Shown here piece by piece: positions 18,397 to 27,641 of a stretch of 51,956 bases of DNA. Position 1 is the first letter of the stretch, and every line of letters begins with the position of its first letter. The notes under the pieces are model-generated. The model saw only the letters and a list, made by a program, of their open reading frames with translations, was not told the DNA's origin and did no database searches. The position numbers and the translations under genes are program-made. Source of the DNA: Gemmatimonadaceae bacterium (GTDB lineage Bacteria > Gemmatimonadota > Gemmatimonadetes > Gemmatimonadales > Gemmatimonadaceae); NCBI GenBank assembly GCA_025450035.1, contig JANWIF010000049.1:1-51956 (forward strand). The letters are read 5' to 3'.

Positions 18397-19059
18397 CTAT
18401 CCCACGCCGAGTTTCTTCAACGCTGCCGGCGGACACCCGTTCCACACCGGCACTATGGTATTCCCTTCATACTTCAAGTCCTCCACGCCCATGCGGCTCG
18501 AGAAGAAGCCGCTGGCCGTGAAGTCGCGAAAGTCGCTGAAGAAGGCGACGCCGGGGCCGAGCTCGCGCTTCGCGCGGTTCGGCCAGGCAATGTCGTCGAG
18601 CACCGCGATGTGCTGGGCGGAGGTGCACTGCACGAACGCCACGCCGAAGCGATCCACGCACGCATGGTCCAGCCACGCCAGGCCGCCGCGCAACGGCAAG
18701 ACATCCCTGGGGTAGAGCGCCAGCATCCGGTCCATGAACTCGGGCACCCCGGCATCCGTGGCGCTGCCGGACCGCTCGTCGCGCGGGATGATGAGGTCGA
18801 CCAAGATGCGCACGGTGTCCCACTCGTGCGACGTGAACACGGTAGGGATGTACGGACCCCTCGGCGCCGCCGCGGGGTCGGTGGCCGTTCCGCCGATCGC
18901 GCGCGCGATGCCCGTGCCACGGTCGCACGCGGTGGCGAACGTCGTGAGCGCCACCAACCCCAGCATCGAGCGGCGCGACAGCGTAGGCGTCGCGTTCTCC
19001 GCATCGTCGGCAGCTCCGCCGCCGCCCGGCACCCTCCAGTCGTGCTCGTGATCACTCAT
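18397..19059 (-). CDS. Gluconate 2-dehydrogenase subunit 3 family protein
   Basis: A 220-residue protein of the gluconate 2-dehydrogenase subunit 3 family. A twin-arginine motif SRRSMLGL lies at 28-35 with a following hydrophobic stretch and Cys45, so it may also be lipidated. The body contains the family's LVDLIIPRDERSGSATDAGVPEFMD block. In known dehydrogenases the small subunit carries the Tat signal and takes the folded flavoprotein out with it. The upstream GMC gene lacks a signal, and the two overlap by four bases (ATGA), which supports a tight complex. The ATG at 19059 gives a short acidic region before the Tat signal. Confidence 0.9.
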   Translation of the reverse strand: MSDHEHDWRVPGGGGAADDAENATPTLSRRSMLGLVALTTFATACDRGTGIARAIGGTATDPAAAPRGPYIPTVFTSHEWDTVRILVDLIIPRDERSGSATDAGVPEFMDRMLALYPRDVLPLRGGLAWLDHACVDRFGVAFVQCTSAQHIAVLDDIAWPNRAKRELGPGVAFFSDFRDFTASGFFSSRMGVEDLKYEGNTIVPVWNGCPPAALKKLGVG

Positions 19060-20750
19060 AGTGCCCCCGCCGCGCGCTGCTGGGTGATGTAATCCGCCGT
19101 ACGCCACGCCAGCGCGAGAATCGTCCACGTCGGATTCTTGTCGGCTTGCGACACGAATGGGCCGCCATCGGCCACGAACAGGTTGCTCACATCGTGCGCT
19201 TGGCAATGCGCGTTGAGCACAGACGTGCGCGGATCATTCCCCATTCGTACGGCGCCTAACTCATGGATGATCTGGCCGCCGTTCGAAATGCCGTAGCCCT
19301 CGGCGCGCGTCGGCATCGGCGAAAACACCTCGCCCCCCATCTCGTCCACCAGCGCGCGAAACGTCTCCTGCATGTGCTTTACCTGATTGATCTCGTGGTC
19401 GCTCCACTTCCAATGAAAACGGAGCACCGGAATCCCCCATCGATCAACGACGGTCGGGTCGAGCTCGCAGTACGAATCGGCGTTGGGAATCATCTCGCCG
19501 CGGCCGGAGAACCCGATGGTCGCGCCGTAGTAGCGGCGGTAGTCGTTCTTGAGTGACGCGCCATAGCCGCCGGCGTTCGGGTAGTGCTCGATCCCTCCCA
19601 TGAAGCCGTACGATGGCGTATCCAACCCGCCCCACAGTTCGATGTGGTAGCCGCGAGGAAAGTCGAGCGTGCGGTTGTCGAGCCACCAAGGCATGTATAG
19701 ATGATTGCCGCCCACACCGTCCTCGTTGTGCGGCACGTGATCGACCATCTTGGGGATGTAGCCGGCGACGTCCGTGCCCGTGGTGTCGGTGAGAAACCGC
19801 CCAACGACGCCACTCGAGTTCGCCAGACCTGCCGGAAATCGCGATGACGTGGAGTTGAGCAGCAGCCGGGCCGTCTCGCACGCGCTCGCGGCTAACACAA
19901 CGATACGCGCGCGCGCATGCTCGTCCGCTCCAGTCGCCTTGTTCACGTACGCCACGCCCGTCGCCCGCCCCCCGGGATCGATTGTCACCTCGCGCGCCAT
20001 GGCGTTGGTGATGAGCGTGAGCTTGCCGGTCGCGAGTGCAGGCGGAAAGAGCACGCCACTGCTCGAAAAATTCGAGTTCGTCTTGCACCCGCGACTGCAC
20101 TGCCCACAATAATGGCACGCCGCACGCCCATGGTGCGGCTGCGTGATGACCGACAAGCGCGCCGGAATGCACGTGATGCGCAGCCGGTCACTCGCCTCCT
20201 TCACGAGCAACTCCCAACAGCGCGGCGCGGGCGGCGGCATGAAGATGCCATCGGGATGGTTCCGCAGCCCTTCGACGCTGCCGAACAGGCCGATCAACCG
20301 GTCGATGCGATCGTAATACGGCTTGACGTCGTCATAGGTGATCGGCCAATCGTCGCCGAACCCGTCGAGGCTGCGATGGCGAAAGTCGTCAGGCCCGAAG
20401 CGCAGGGAGATGCGCCCCCAGTGATTGGTCCGGCCGCCCAGCATACGCGCCCGCCACCAGTCGAACCTGGTGCCGGCGGCCGTGGTGTACGGCTCGCCCT
20501 CGATCTTCCAGCCGCCAATGCATCCATCGAACTCGCCGAACGGACGCTCATCCGACCCGCGGCCTCGGCGCGCCGTCGCGTACGGCCACTCGAGCATCGC
20601 CGAATCCTTCATCGGACTCCACATTTCGCCCGCCTCGAGCAGCACCACGTCCGCGCCCGCGTGCGTGAGCGCGTACGCCGCCATGCCGCCGCCCGCCCCC
20701 GAGCCGACGATGCACACGTCGTACGTCTTCCGTGTCGATGCGACTTGCAT
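19056..20750 (-). CDS. GMC family FAD-dependent oxidoreductase (dehydrogenase large subunit)
   Basis: A 564-residue glucose-methanol-choline oxidoreductase. The FAD-binding motif GSGAGG is at about 16-21 and LLEAGE follows. A Cys cluster CHYCGQCSRGC lies mid-protein, as in gluconate/fructose dehydrogenase flavoproteins. The motif HELGAVRMGNDP and the closing ADGGPFVSQADKNPTWTILALA are diagnostic for this group. It probably oxidises a sugar or glycoside hydroxyl and passes electrons to a cytochrome not seen here. The start is placed at 20750, which has a G-rich ribosome site just upstream; an earlier frame extends 22 residues but is not conserved-looking. Its 3' end overlaps subunit 3. Confidence 0.92.
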   Translation of the reverse strand: MQVASTRKTYDVCIVGSGAGGGMAAYALTHAGADVVLLEAGEMWSPMKDSAMLEWPYATARRGRGSDERPFGEFDGCIGGWKIEGEPYTTAAGTRFDWWRARMLGGRTNHWGRISLRFGPDDFRHRSLDGFGDDWPITYDDVKPYYDRIDRLIGLFGSVEGLRNHPDGIFMPPPAPRCWELLVKEASDRLRITCIPARLSVITQPHHGRAACHYCGQCSRGCKTNSNFSSSGVLFPPALATGKLTLITNAMAREVTIDPGGRATGVAYVNKATGADEHARARIVVLAASACETARLLLNSTSSRFPAGLANSSGVVGRFLTDTTGTDVAGYIPKMVDHVPHNEDGVGGNHLYMPWWLDNRTLDFPRGYHIELWGGLDTPSYGFMGGIEHYPNAGGYGASLKNDYRRYYGATIGFSGRGEMIPNADSYCELDPTVVDRWGIPVLRFHWKWSDHEINQVKHMQETFRALVDEMGGEVFSPMPTRAEGYGISNGGQIIHELGAVRMGNDPRTSVLNAHCQAHDVSNLFVADGGPFVSQADKNPTWTILALAWRTADYITQQRAAGAL

Positions 20751-20788
20751 GCCCCCCCTATTCGATGTTGTTCCTCGCCTCTTGCCCC

Positions 20789-21553
20789 TTACCTGTTCTC
20801 TATCTGTCTTACCCATATCTCGCGGTACCGCACTCGATTCCCGTGATCCTGAAGCTCTAACGGCAACTCATCCGGCGTCACGTGGTACGGGGGACGCCGT
20901 TGGTTTGCCGTTGGACCGCTGAGGGCGACGTTGTCCTGCACCAGCACCCCGTTATGGAATACGGTGAGCCGCGCCGGAAATGTCACGGCGCCCGCGCTGT
21001 CGAATCGTGGCCGATGAAAGATGATGTCGTACGTCTGCCATTCGCCCGGCGGTCGGCTGACATTCACCAGCGGCGGAAATTGCCCGTACACCGCGGCGGC
21101 TTGGCCATCGGCGTACGTGACATTGTGATACGAGTCGAGTACCTGCACCTCGTACAACCCCATGAGAAACACACCGCTGTTGCCGCGCTCCTGCCCGTCG
21201 CCAGAGGCTGGCGTGGGCGTCGACCACTCGATGTGCAGCTGACAGTCGCCAAAGGCGCGCGCAGTAACGATGTCGCCCGTGCCCGGTGCGACCTCGATGG
21301 AGCCGTCACGCACCATCCATCGCGCGGGCCCACCCTGCTGCTGTCGCCATGCGGCGAGATCGTGACCGTCGAACAACACCACGGCATCCTCGGGAGGCGC
21401 CACTGGCGGTCGCTCAGGGCCCGGGTCGACCACCGGCGGCTTCGGCCTGTCCATAGAGTGCTGCGGCCACCGCGTGTCGACCTGACTCATGGCGGATGGC
21501 GCAACGGTCAACGCCATCGCAGCGACGAGCGTCGCAAAAAGAAGAGGCTTCAT
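20789..21553 (-). CDS. DUF1080 (3-keto-disaccharide hydrolase domain) secreted protein
   Basis: A 254-residue secreted DUF1080 protein, the concanavalin-like fold now annotated as 3-keto-disaccharide hydrolase. A Sec signal occupies about residues 1-22, followed by a Pro-rich linker. The domain shows LFDGHDLAAW, the central ERGNSGVFLMGLYEVQVLDSY block and the terminal NRVRYREIWVR strand, all typical. Characterised relatives cleave glycosidic bonds after oxidation of the sugar at C3. It is the first gene of the - strand operon and sits 38 bases upstream of the GMC oxidoreductase. Start is the ATG at 21553; the open frame upstream is not protein-like. Confidence 0.92.
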   Translation of the reverse strand: MKPLLFATLVAAMALTVAPSAMSQVDTRWPQHSMDRPKPPVVDPGPERPPVAPPEDAVVLFDGHDLAAWRQQQGGPARWMVRDGSIEVAPGTGDIVTARAFGDCQLHIEWSTPTPASGDGQERGNSGVFLMGLYEVQVLDSYHNVTYADGQAAAVYGQFPPLVNVSRPPGEWQTYDIIFHRPRFDSAGAVTFPARLTVFHNGVLVQDNVALSGPTANQRRPPYHVTPDELPLELQDHGNRVRYREIWVRQIENR

Positions 21554-21750
21554 CGGTGAGTGGTGTGCGGGATTCTCCGCCGACGAACGCGGAGCGGTGC
21601 CACATGGTAATACGCCGGCGTACCGCCCGGGACAAGGACTACGGCGTCGCCCGCTGGCAGTTGGCAGTTCACCAACCACCAACGACCAACCGCCACCCAC
21701 CATCCACCCCTGGTCCCCGGCCCGCACCCTCCCTAACATCCCGGCACGCC

Positions 21751-24087
21751 ATGTTAGCCTCTCCCGCGGTGCTCGCTCTCCTGCTCGCCGTGCCGGGCGC
21801 GCAACCCACCTACAACGGTCGCGCACGACAGACGGACGTGGCGCCGCCGCGCATCGATGCGCACCTCATGATCGACGGCACTCTTGATGATTCTGTCTGG
21901 AAGCGCGCGGCGATGCTCACCGGATTCTCGCAGTATCGACCGGTGGACGGATCACCGGCCCTCGATTCGACCGAGGTGCTCGTGTGGTACTCGGCCGACG
22001 CCATGTACTTCGGCATTCGGGCGTTCGAACCGCACGGCGATGTCGTGCGCGCCACGCTCGCCGATCGCGATAACATCGACGCCGACGACAACGTCCAGAT
22101 TCTCCTCGACACGTATGCCGATCACCGCCGCGCATTCATGTTCGCGGTGAATCCGCTCGGCATTCAGGAGGACGGTGTGCGCAGCGAGGGACAGGACGCC
22201 GGCGCCGCCGGCGGCGGCAGCGGCACGACAGGACGGTTCGATGGCGTCATCGACCTCAATCCCGATTTTGTATGGGAGTCGCGTGGACACGTCACCCCGT
22301 GGGGATACGAGGTCGAAGTCCGCATTCCATTTCGCAGCCTCCGCTTCCAGAACGCCGATCCGCAGACGTGGGGACTGCAGATCGTGCGCGAAGTGCAGCA
22401 TTCCGGTTACGAGGACACGTGGACCCCCACCGTGCGCGCCAATGCCAGTTTCCTCATTCAGAGCGGCCGTCTCGTTGGGCTGACGGGGATGCATCGCGGC
22501 TTGGTCATGGACCTCATTCCCGAGGCGACGACGAAGGTCGATGGCGACTCGGTGGGCTCCCGGTACGGCTACGCCGCCCACCCCGCCATCGGCGGAACGA
22601 TGTTCTGGGGCCTCACCAACGGCCTGGGATTGAGTGCGACCGCCCATCCCGACTTTTCGCAGGTCGAAGCCGATGTTGCACAGGTCACGCTCAATCAGCG
22701 CTTCGCCCTGTTCTATCCGGAGAAGCGTCCGTTTTTCCTCGAGGGGCTCGAGCAGTACGACACGCCTAACCGCCTGATCTACACGCGCGATATCGTGCAG
22801 CCGGACGCGGGAGCCAAACTCACCGGCAAGATCGGTCAGACCAGTATCGCGTATCTCGGCGCGGTGGACCAACAGGATTCCACGGGTGGCAACAACGCCA
22901 CCTATAACATCCTGCGCGTGCGACGCGACCTCGGCGTCAGTTCCACCCTCGGCCTGGTGTATACCGACCGGATCGATGGCGGCGACTACAACCGGATGGG
23001 AGGGTTCGACGCGCGCGTGCTCTGGCACAAGTTCTGGTTTTCGCAAGTCCAGGTAGTGGGCTCGCGCACGCGCGATGCGTCGGGGTCGCACAGCGGCGCA
23101 CTCTGGGATGTCACGTTCGGCGACCGCACCGGCCGCGCGTACGGCAATCATTTCGAGCTGCTCGGCGTGAGCCCCGACTTCGTCGCGGCGAGCGGGTTTG
23201 TCAACCGCACCGGATACGTGCAGGCGAAGATGTACAATCGCTACACCGTGTACGGCGCGCCCGGAGCGTTCGTGGAACAGGTGTCGGCGTTTCTCATCGT
23301 GCAGCCGTTGTGGAACTACGCCGACTTCGGACGGTTAGGCGGAACGTTCGAGGGGGGCTATTCCGGATCGCTCTCGGCCACGCTCCGCGGCGGATGGAAT
23401 CTGAGCGCCGCGATCAACGACAACGCCCAACGATTCGACACGTCGTCGTATCCCGGGTACGCCGTCGTGAGCGCGAACGATACCAGCACCTTCGTACTGC
23501 CTCACGGCCTGTACCAACTGGTGAACGAGAATTTCAGCATCACTTCGCCTAACCGCTCGGTGACCTGGACGGCGACAATCGGCTACGGCGCGGCGGTGCT
23601 GTTCGCCGAAGCCGCGGAAGGGCGCGAGCTCAGTGCGCAGGCGGATGTCGCCTGGCGTCCGACGCCGTCGCTTCGCCTCGATGCGGGTTGGATCACCGAT
23701 CGCCTGACCCGCCTGCGCGACGGGAGCCGGTTTGCGCTCACCAATATCCCCCGCCTCAAGGCCGAGTACCAGCTCACGCGCTCGATTTTCTTCCGCTACG
23801 TGGGCCAGTACGTCGCCCAACACCAGACCGCGCTGGCCGACCCGCGCACTGGTGAACCGCTGATACAACGCGATCCCACGACCGGCGAGTTCCTTCCGCT
23901 CACAGAGCTCACATCCAACGTATTCCGCAACGACGTGCTCCTCTCCTATAAACCCATTCCCGGCACCGTCCTGTTCGTCGGATATGGCACGTCGCTCTCC
24001 GAACCGAACGCGTTCGCGTTCTCGAGGGGTTTGCAACGCGTGACGGACGGCGTGTTTGTGAAGGTGAGCTATCTGTTCAGATTGTAA
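21751..24087 (+). CDS. DUF5916 outer-membrane protein with CBM9-like domain
   Basis: A 778-residue protein. A signal peptide (about 1-17) precedes a carbohydrate-binding family 9-like beta-sandwich at roughly 25-210 (IDGTLDDSVW, VLVWYSADAMYFGIRA, DNVQILLDTYAD). The remainder is DUF5916, rich in alternating aromatic strands and ending in KVSYLFRL, the terminal pattern of an outer-membrane beta-barrel. FYPEKRPFFLEG is the DUF5916 hallmark. Such proteins are abundant in Gemmatimonadota and Bacteroidota, and their substrate is unknown. It is divergent from the DUF1080 operon across 197 bases and likely part of the same sugar-handling locus. The start at 21751 is chosen for the signal peptide; the frame is open upstream. 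Confidence 0.9.
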   Translation: MLASPAVLALLLAVPGAQPTYNGRARQTDVAPPRIDAHLMIDGTLDDSVWKRAAMLTGFSQYRPVDGSPALDSTEVLVWYSADAMYFGIRAFEPHGDVVRATLADRDNIDADDNVQILLDTYADHRRAFMFAVNPLGIQEDGVRSEGQDAGAAGGGSGTTGRFDGVIDLNPDFVWESRGHVTPWGYEVEVRIPFRSLRFQNADPQTWGLQIVREVQHSGYEDTWTPTVRANASFLIQSGRLVGLTGMHRGLVMDLIPEATTKVDGDSVGSRYGYAAHPAIGGTMFWGLTNGLGLSATAHPDFSQVEADVAQVTLNQRFALFYPEKRPFFLEGLEQYDTPNRLIYTRDIVQPDAGAKLTGKIGQTSIAYLGAVDQQDSTGGNNATYNILRVRRDLGVSSTLGLVYTDRIDGGDYNRMGGFDARVLWHKFWFSQVQVVGSRTRDASGSHSGALWDVTFGDRTGRAYGNHFELLGVSPDFVAASGFVNRTGYVQAKMYNRYTVYGAPGAFVEQVSAFLIVQPLWNYADFGRLGGTFEGGYSGSLSATLRGGWNLSAAINDNAQRFDTSSYPGYAVVSANDTSTFVLPHGLYQLVNENFSITSPNRSVTWTATIGYGAAVLFAEAAEGRELSAQADVAWRPTPSLRLDAGWITDRLTRLRDGSRFALTNIPRLKAEYQLTRSIFFRYVGQYVAQHQTALADPRTGEPLIQRDPTTGEFLPLTELTSNVFRNDVLLSYKPIPGTVLFVGYGTSLSEPNAFAFSRGLQRVTDGVFVKVSYLFRL

Positions 24088-24106
24088 CCGAGTGTCCGGT
24101 GCCGTG

Positions 24107-24225
24107 GTTGGGCGCAGTCCGTGCCCCGCGCGTTCACACAAGTCGCTTCCATCGGTTTGATCCGCTTCAATGAGGCGTGGTCACTCGGCATGCCCGGTGG
24201 CACCAGCCCGACCGCCGCGCCCGAG
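24107..24225 (+). repeat. Dispersed intergenic repeat, copy A
   Basis: Lies between the convergent DUF5916 and BNR genes. Compared with copy B it shares GTTG(T)GGCGC at the left, GGCGTGGTCACT in the middle (67 bases in) and ACCGCCGCGCCCGAG at the right (37 bases further), with only one- or two-base spacing differences. The intervening sequence is diverged. Confidence 0.6.
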
Positions 24226-24258
24226 TGAATCCCGATTGACACGCGGCAACGCGGTCTA

Positions 24259-27200
24259 CTAGTCGATCCCCGTCACGCCCAGCTCCTTGAGCAGCCCATT
24301 GAACCCGCCCACGCCCTTCGTTTCCACATCCCGCAGCTTCCGCAACTGCTCGTCCAGCTGCGCCGTGAGATCGCGAAACGCGTCACGCTCCGCACGCGTT
24401 GGCGCCGCATCCGCGCTCAATACCATCGCATTCAACGTGAGCAGCTTGTTGTAGATCGTGATCGGATAGTGCAGCGTGATCTCGTCCGCATGCGAGTGTA
24501 CTTCGGCGAGCGCTTCGCGCACCGCCTCCAGTGTGTGGGTCAGGGAGTCGCCGGCCGATCGAACGCGCGCCGCGTATGGCCTGCCTTCAACCTGCGAACG
24601 GCGGGATGCGATCTGCGCCTGCAGCTTCTCAATGCGTTCGACGGTCAGGCTCGTGGAATCGATCGCTGAATCGATCTGACGGGCGAGCACCATCTGCGCA
24701 CCCAGGTCTGCGGCGGAAACCTGCACGCGGGGATCTTCGGTCACGCGCGCCTGACGCGTGAACGTCTTCCCGCCAGTCGTTAGGCGCACGGTATACGCGC
24801 CCGGCGCCGCCACCGGACCATCCAGCGTACCCTCGTCGTCGACCACGTCTTTGAGGCCGTGTGCCGAGGGCCAGCGCAGCGCCCACACGAACCGGTTGAC
24901 GCCGGCGCGGGTCGAGACCAATGAATCGCGAGGTGCATACGACACGCTGTCGTGCACCGGGACGTGCGTGCTGTCGGCGGTCGAGTCGCTCGTGAAGGTG
25001 CGCAACACCTGTCCCGTACTGTCGAGAAACGCCAGAGACACCGGACCGGAAGGCACCGTTCGCAGCCAATAGTCGACGATCAGTCCGTTCGGCGGATTGT
25101 CGCCCGCGTCGGTCCGGTGTCCGCTGCCGCCTTGAAAGCGCACCGCGGGCTCGGGAGCGAACAGGAACACATCAGCCCGCTGTATCGAATCCACCATCTC
25201 GCGCAGCGGGGCGATGTCGTCGATCGACCAGAAGGCACGGCCATGCGTGGCCGCGATCAGATCCGCGCCGTGGATCGTGAGGTCGCGTACCGATGCGCGC
25301 GGCAGGTTGAGCTGCAGCGAGCGCCACCGCATGCCGTCATCGAACGACACGTACGCGCCCGTCTCGGTCCCTGCGAACAACAATCCGCGACGTACCGGAT
25401 CTTCACGAATCGTGCGCGTGTATGCGTCCACCGGGATGCCCGACACGATGCGCGTCCAACTCCTGCCGAAATCGTGAGTCGTGTAGAGCAGCGGACGGAC
25501 GTCGTCCTGCTGATAGCGGTTCGCGGCGAGGTACGCCGTCCCCGCGTCGTAGTGCGATGGCTCGATGATGCTCACGCGAGTGAACGTCCCCAGGTCGCGT
25601 GGCGTCACGTCACGCCAGGTCGCGCCACCATCGGTCGACAGGTGCACCAACCCATCGTCCGATCCCGCCCAGAGTACTCCCGCCTTCACCGGAGATTCCG
25701 CGAACGCGAAGATCGTGGCGTACCACTCCGTCCCCGTCATGTCGCGCGTGATCGGGCCACCAACCGGGCCGAGTGTCGACGTGTCGTGCACCGTGAGGTC
25801 GGGGCTGATCTTCTCCCACGTCGCGCCCTGGTCCGTGCTCCTGAATACGTATTGTGCCGTGGCGTAGAGCGCCGACGTATCGTGCAGCGAGAACATAATC
25901 GGGAATGTCCACTGAAACCGGTAAGGCACGTCCTTCGCGGGAATGCCGTCGAAATTGTTCAGGTATACCGACACGTCGCGCTCTTGCAGCGTGCGGTGAT
26001 CATAGCGCGTGATGGTCCCCATGTAGCTGCCGGCAAACACGATGTTGGAATCGCGTGCGAACGGCGCGATGTAGCCGCTCTCGCCGCCGCCAACATCGTA
26101 CCAATCGGAGTTGTCGATCACGCCGTGGTCGGAACGGCTGGCGATGGAAACGGTGCCGAGGTCCTGCTGGGCACCGTAGATGCGGTACGGAAACTGGTTG
26201 TCGGTAATGACGTGATAGAACTGTCCCGTCGGCTGGTTCCCCTGCGACGACCAGGTCGTACCGCCGTCCAGACTGATCGTGGCGCCGCCATCATTGCCTT
26301 CGATCATCCGTTGCGGGTCCTTCGCATCCACCCACAAGACGTGATCGTCGCCATGCGGCGCGCGCACCGGCGAGTATGTGTGCCCGCCGTCGATCGACCG
26401 CCACGTGCCAAGATTCAGCACGTAGACAATGTTCGCGTTCGTGGGGTCTGCGGTGACCCCCGAGAAATACCATGGGCGCACCATGAACTTCTGGTCAGCA
26501 TTCACGCGCGTCCACGTGGCGCCGGCATCATCCGATCGAAAGATGCCTCCCGTACTGTCCTTTGCTTCCACGCTCGCCCACACCCGTGCCGGTTGCGCGG
26601 GCGACACGGCGATCCCGATGCGGCCGAGGGGCCGTGTGGGAAGCCCTTTGTTGCGCGTCAATTCCGTCCACGTATCGCCGGCGTCGATGCTCTTGAACAA
26701 CCCGCTGCGGCCGCCGCCGGCGCTGAATCCCCACGGGTAGCGTTCGAATTTCCACATCGCCGCGTACAGAATCCGTGGGTTCTTCGGATCGAGCGCGAGA
26801 TCGATCGCGCCGGTGCTGTCATCCAGGAACAACACGCGCTGCCACGTGATGCCGCCGTCGCGCGAGCGATACACGCCGCGCTCTGCGTTAGGCCCAAACG
26901 CGTGACCGGCGGCCGCGACGTACACAACGTCCGGGTCGCGTGGATCGACGCGCACGGCGGCGATGTGCTGGGTAGCGTCGAGCCCCAGATGCCTCCAGGT
27001 CTCGCCTCCGTCGGTGGAGCGATACATCCCGTCGCCGCCGGTGAGGTCCTCGCGAAAGTCGGCCTCGCCGGTACCCACGTAAATCACATTGCGATCGGAC
27101 GGCGCAACGGCAATCGCGCCGACGCTGGCGATGTTCGAGCGGCCGTCGGTGATGTTGCTCCACGTCGCGCCGGCGTTCGTCGTCTTCCACACACCGCCGT

Positions 27201-27468
27201 CCACGCCGCCGAAGTAAAACGTGTACGGCTGATCCGGGTCGCCGGCGACAGCCACAGCTCGCCCTCCGCGGAACGGTCCGATCAGTCGCCACTGTAGACC
27301 GCGGACTGCGGGGTCGCTCTGCACGGCTGAGGTCGCGTCGCTGTCGGTCCGCGCGACGCCGGGCGCGCGAGAATGGTTCGCCCTCCGCTGGGCCGGAAGC
27401 GGTGTGAGGGCAACGCACGCGGCGAACAACGCCACTGAAGACGACGGGATAAAGCGACACGGATGCAT
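24259..27468 (-). CDS. Large secreted BNR-repeat (sortilin/VPS10-like beta-propeller) protein
   Basis: A 1,069-residue protein with a signal peptide in the first 26 residues. About 650 residues carry repeated BNR-type units (S-x-D-G-G-x-T-W and variants such as STDGGETW, SIDAGDTW, SDDAGATW, STDGGATW), forming sialidase/VPS10-like propellers. The fold opens with LQWRLIGPFRGGR, the usual start of this bacterial family. A C-terminal helical domain of about 200 residues follows. Annotations range from glycosyl hydrolase to photosystem-stability-like, but no catalytic residues are evident, so a binding or structural envelope role is likely. Start is the ATG at 27468. A TATAAT lies about 80 bases upstream. 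Confidence 0.88.
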   Translation of the reverse strand: MHPCRFIPSSSVALFAACVALTPLPAQRRANHSRAPGVARTDSDATSAVQSDPAVRGLQWRLIGPFRGGRAVAVAGDPDQPYTFYFGGVDGGVWKTTNAGATWSNITDGRSNIASVGAIAVAPSDRNVIYVGTGEADFREDLTGGDGMYRSTDGGETWRHLGLDATQHIAAVRVDPRDPDVVYVAAAGHAFGPNAERGVYRSRDGGITWQRVLFLDDSTGAIDLALDPKNPRILYAAMWKFERYPWGFSAGGGRSGLFKSIDAGDTWTELTRNKGLPTRPLGRIGIAVSPAQPARVWASVEAKDSTGGIFRSDDAGATWTRVNADQKFMVRPWYFSGVTADPTNANIVYVLNLGTWRSIDGGHTYSPVRAPHGDDHVLWVDAKDPQRMIEGNDGGATISLDGGTTWSSQGNQPTGQFYHVITDNQFPYRIYGAQQDLGTVSIASRSDHGVIDNSDWYDVGGGESGYIAPFARDSNIVFAGSYMGTITRYDHRTLQERDVSVYLNNFDGIPAKDVPYRFQWTFPIMFSLHDTSALYATAQYVFRSTDQGATWEKISPDLTVHDTSTLGPVGGPITRDMTGTEWYATIFAFAESPVKAGVLWAGSDDGLVHLSTDGGATWRDVTPRDLGTFTRVSIIEPSHYDAGTAYLAANRYQQDDVRPLLYTTHDFGRSWTRIVSGIPVDAYTRTIREDPVRRGLLFAGTETGAYVSFDDGMRWRSLQLNLPRASVRDLTIHGADLIAATHGRAFWSIDDIAPLREMVDSIQRADVFLFAPEPAVRFQGGSGHRTDAGDNPPNGLIVDYWLRTVPSGPVSLAFLDSTGQVLRTFTSDSTADSTHVPVHDSVSYAPRDSLVSTRAGVNRFVWALRWPSAHGLKDVVDDEGTLDGPVAAPGAYTVRLTTGGKTFTRQARVTEDPRVQVSAADLGAQMVLARQIDSAIDSTSLTVERIEKLQAQIASRRSQVEGRPYAARVRSAGDSLTHTLEAVREALAEVHSHADEITLHYPITIYNKLLTLNAMVLSADAAPTRAERDAFRDLTAQLDEQLRKLRDVETKGVGGFNGLLKELGVTGID

Positions 27469-27546
27469 GGTGGGGGCCGTGGGACGACGGAGGAGCGCAA
27501 CCGGGGGCGGCAGAAGCAACCTCGCAGTGACAAGGTCGAAGACATG

Positions 27547-27552
27547 ATTATA
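27547..27552 (-). promoter_or_regulatory. Candidate -10 box of the BNR-repeat gene
   Basis: A perfect TATAAT reads on the - strand 79 bases before the start codon at 27468, rare in this GC-rich gap. No -35 match is visible at 16-18 bases. Confidence 0.35.
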
Positions 27553-27641
27553 TGCGAGTGCCTTCACCGGCGCGTCCTCCCCCACTTCCCCCACCCGACC
27601 GCGCGGGCCAACCTTCGGGTAATGTTCCGAAGGAGGACAGT

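Noticed and set aside
24952-27297. A 781-codon open frame on the + strand opposite the BNR-repeat gene
   Set aside because: It is exactly antisense to a clear protein gene, is rich in Arg, His and Val as expected for a GC-rich shadow, and shows no domain. Long antisense frames such as 39833-41725 and the upstream extension of 45160-48069 were dismissed for the same reason.
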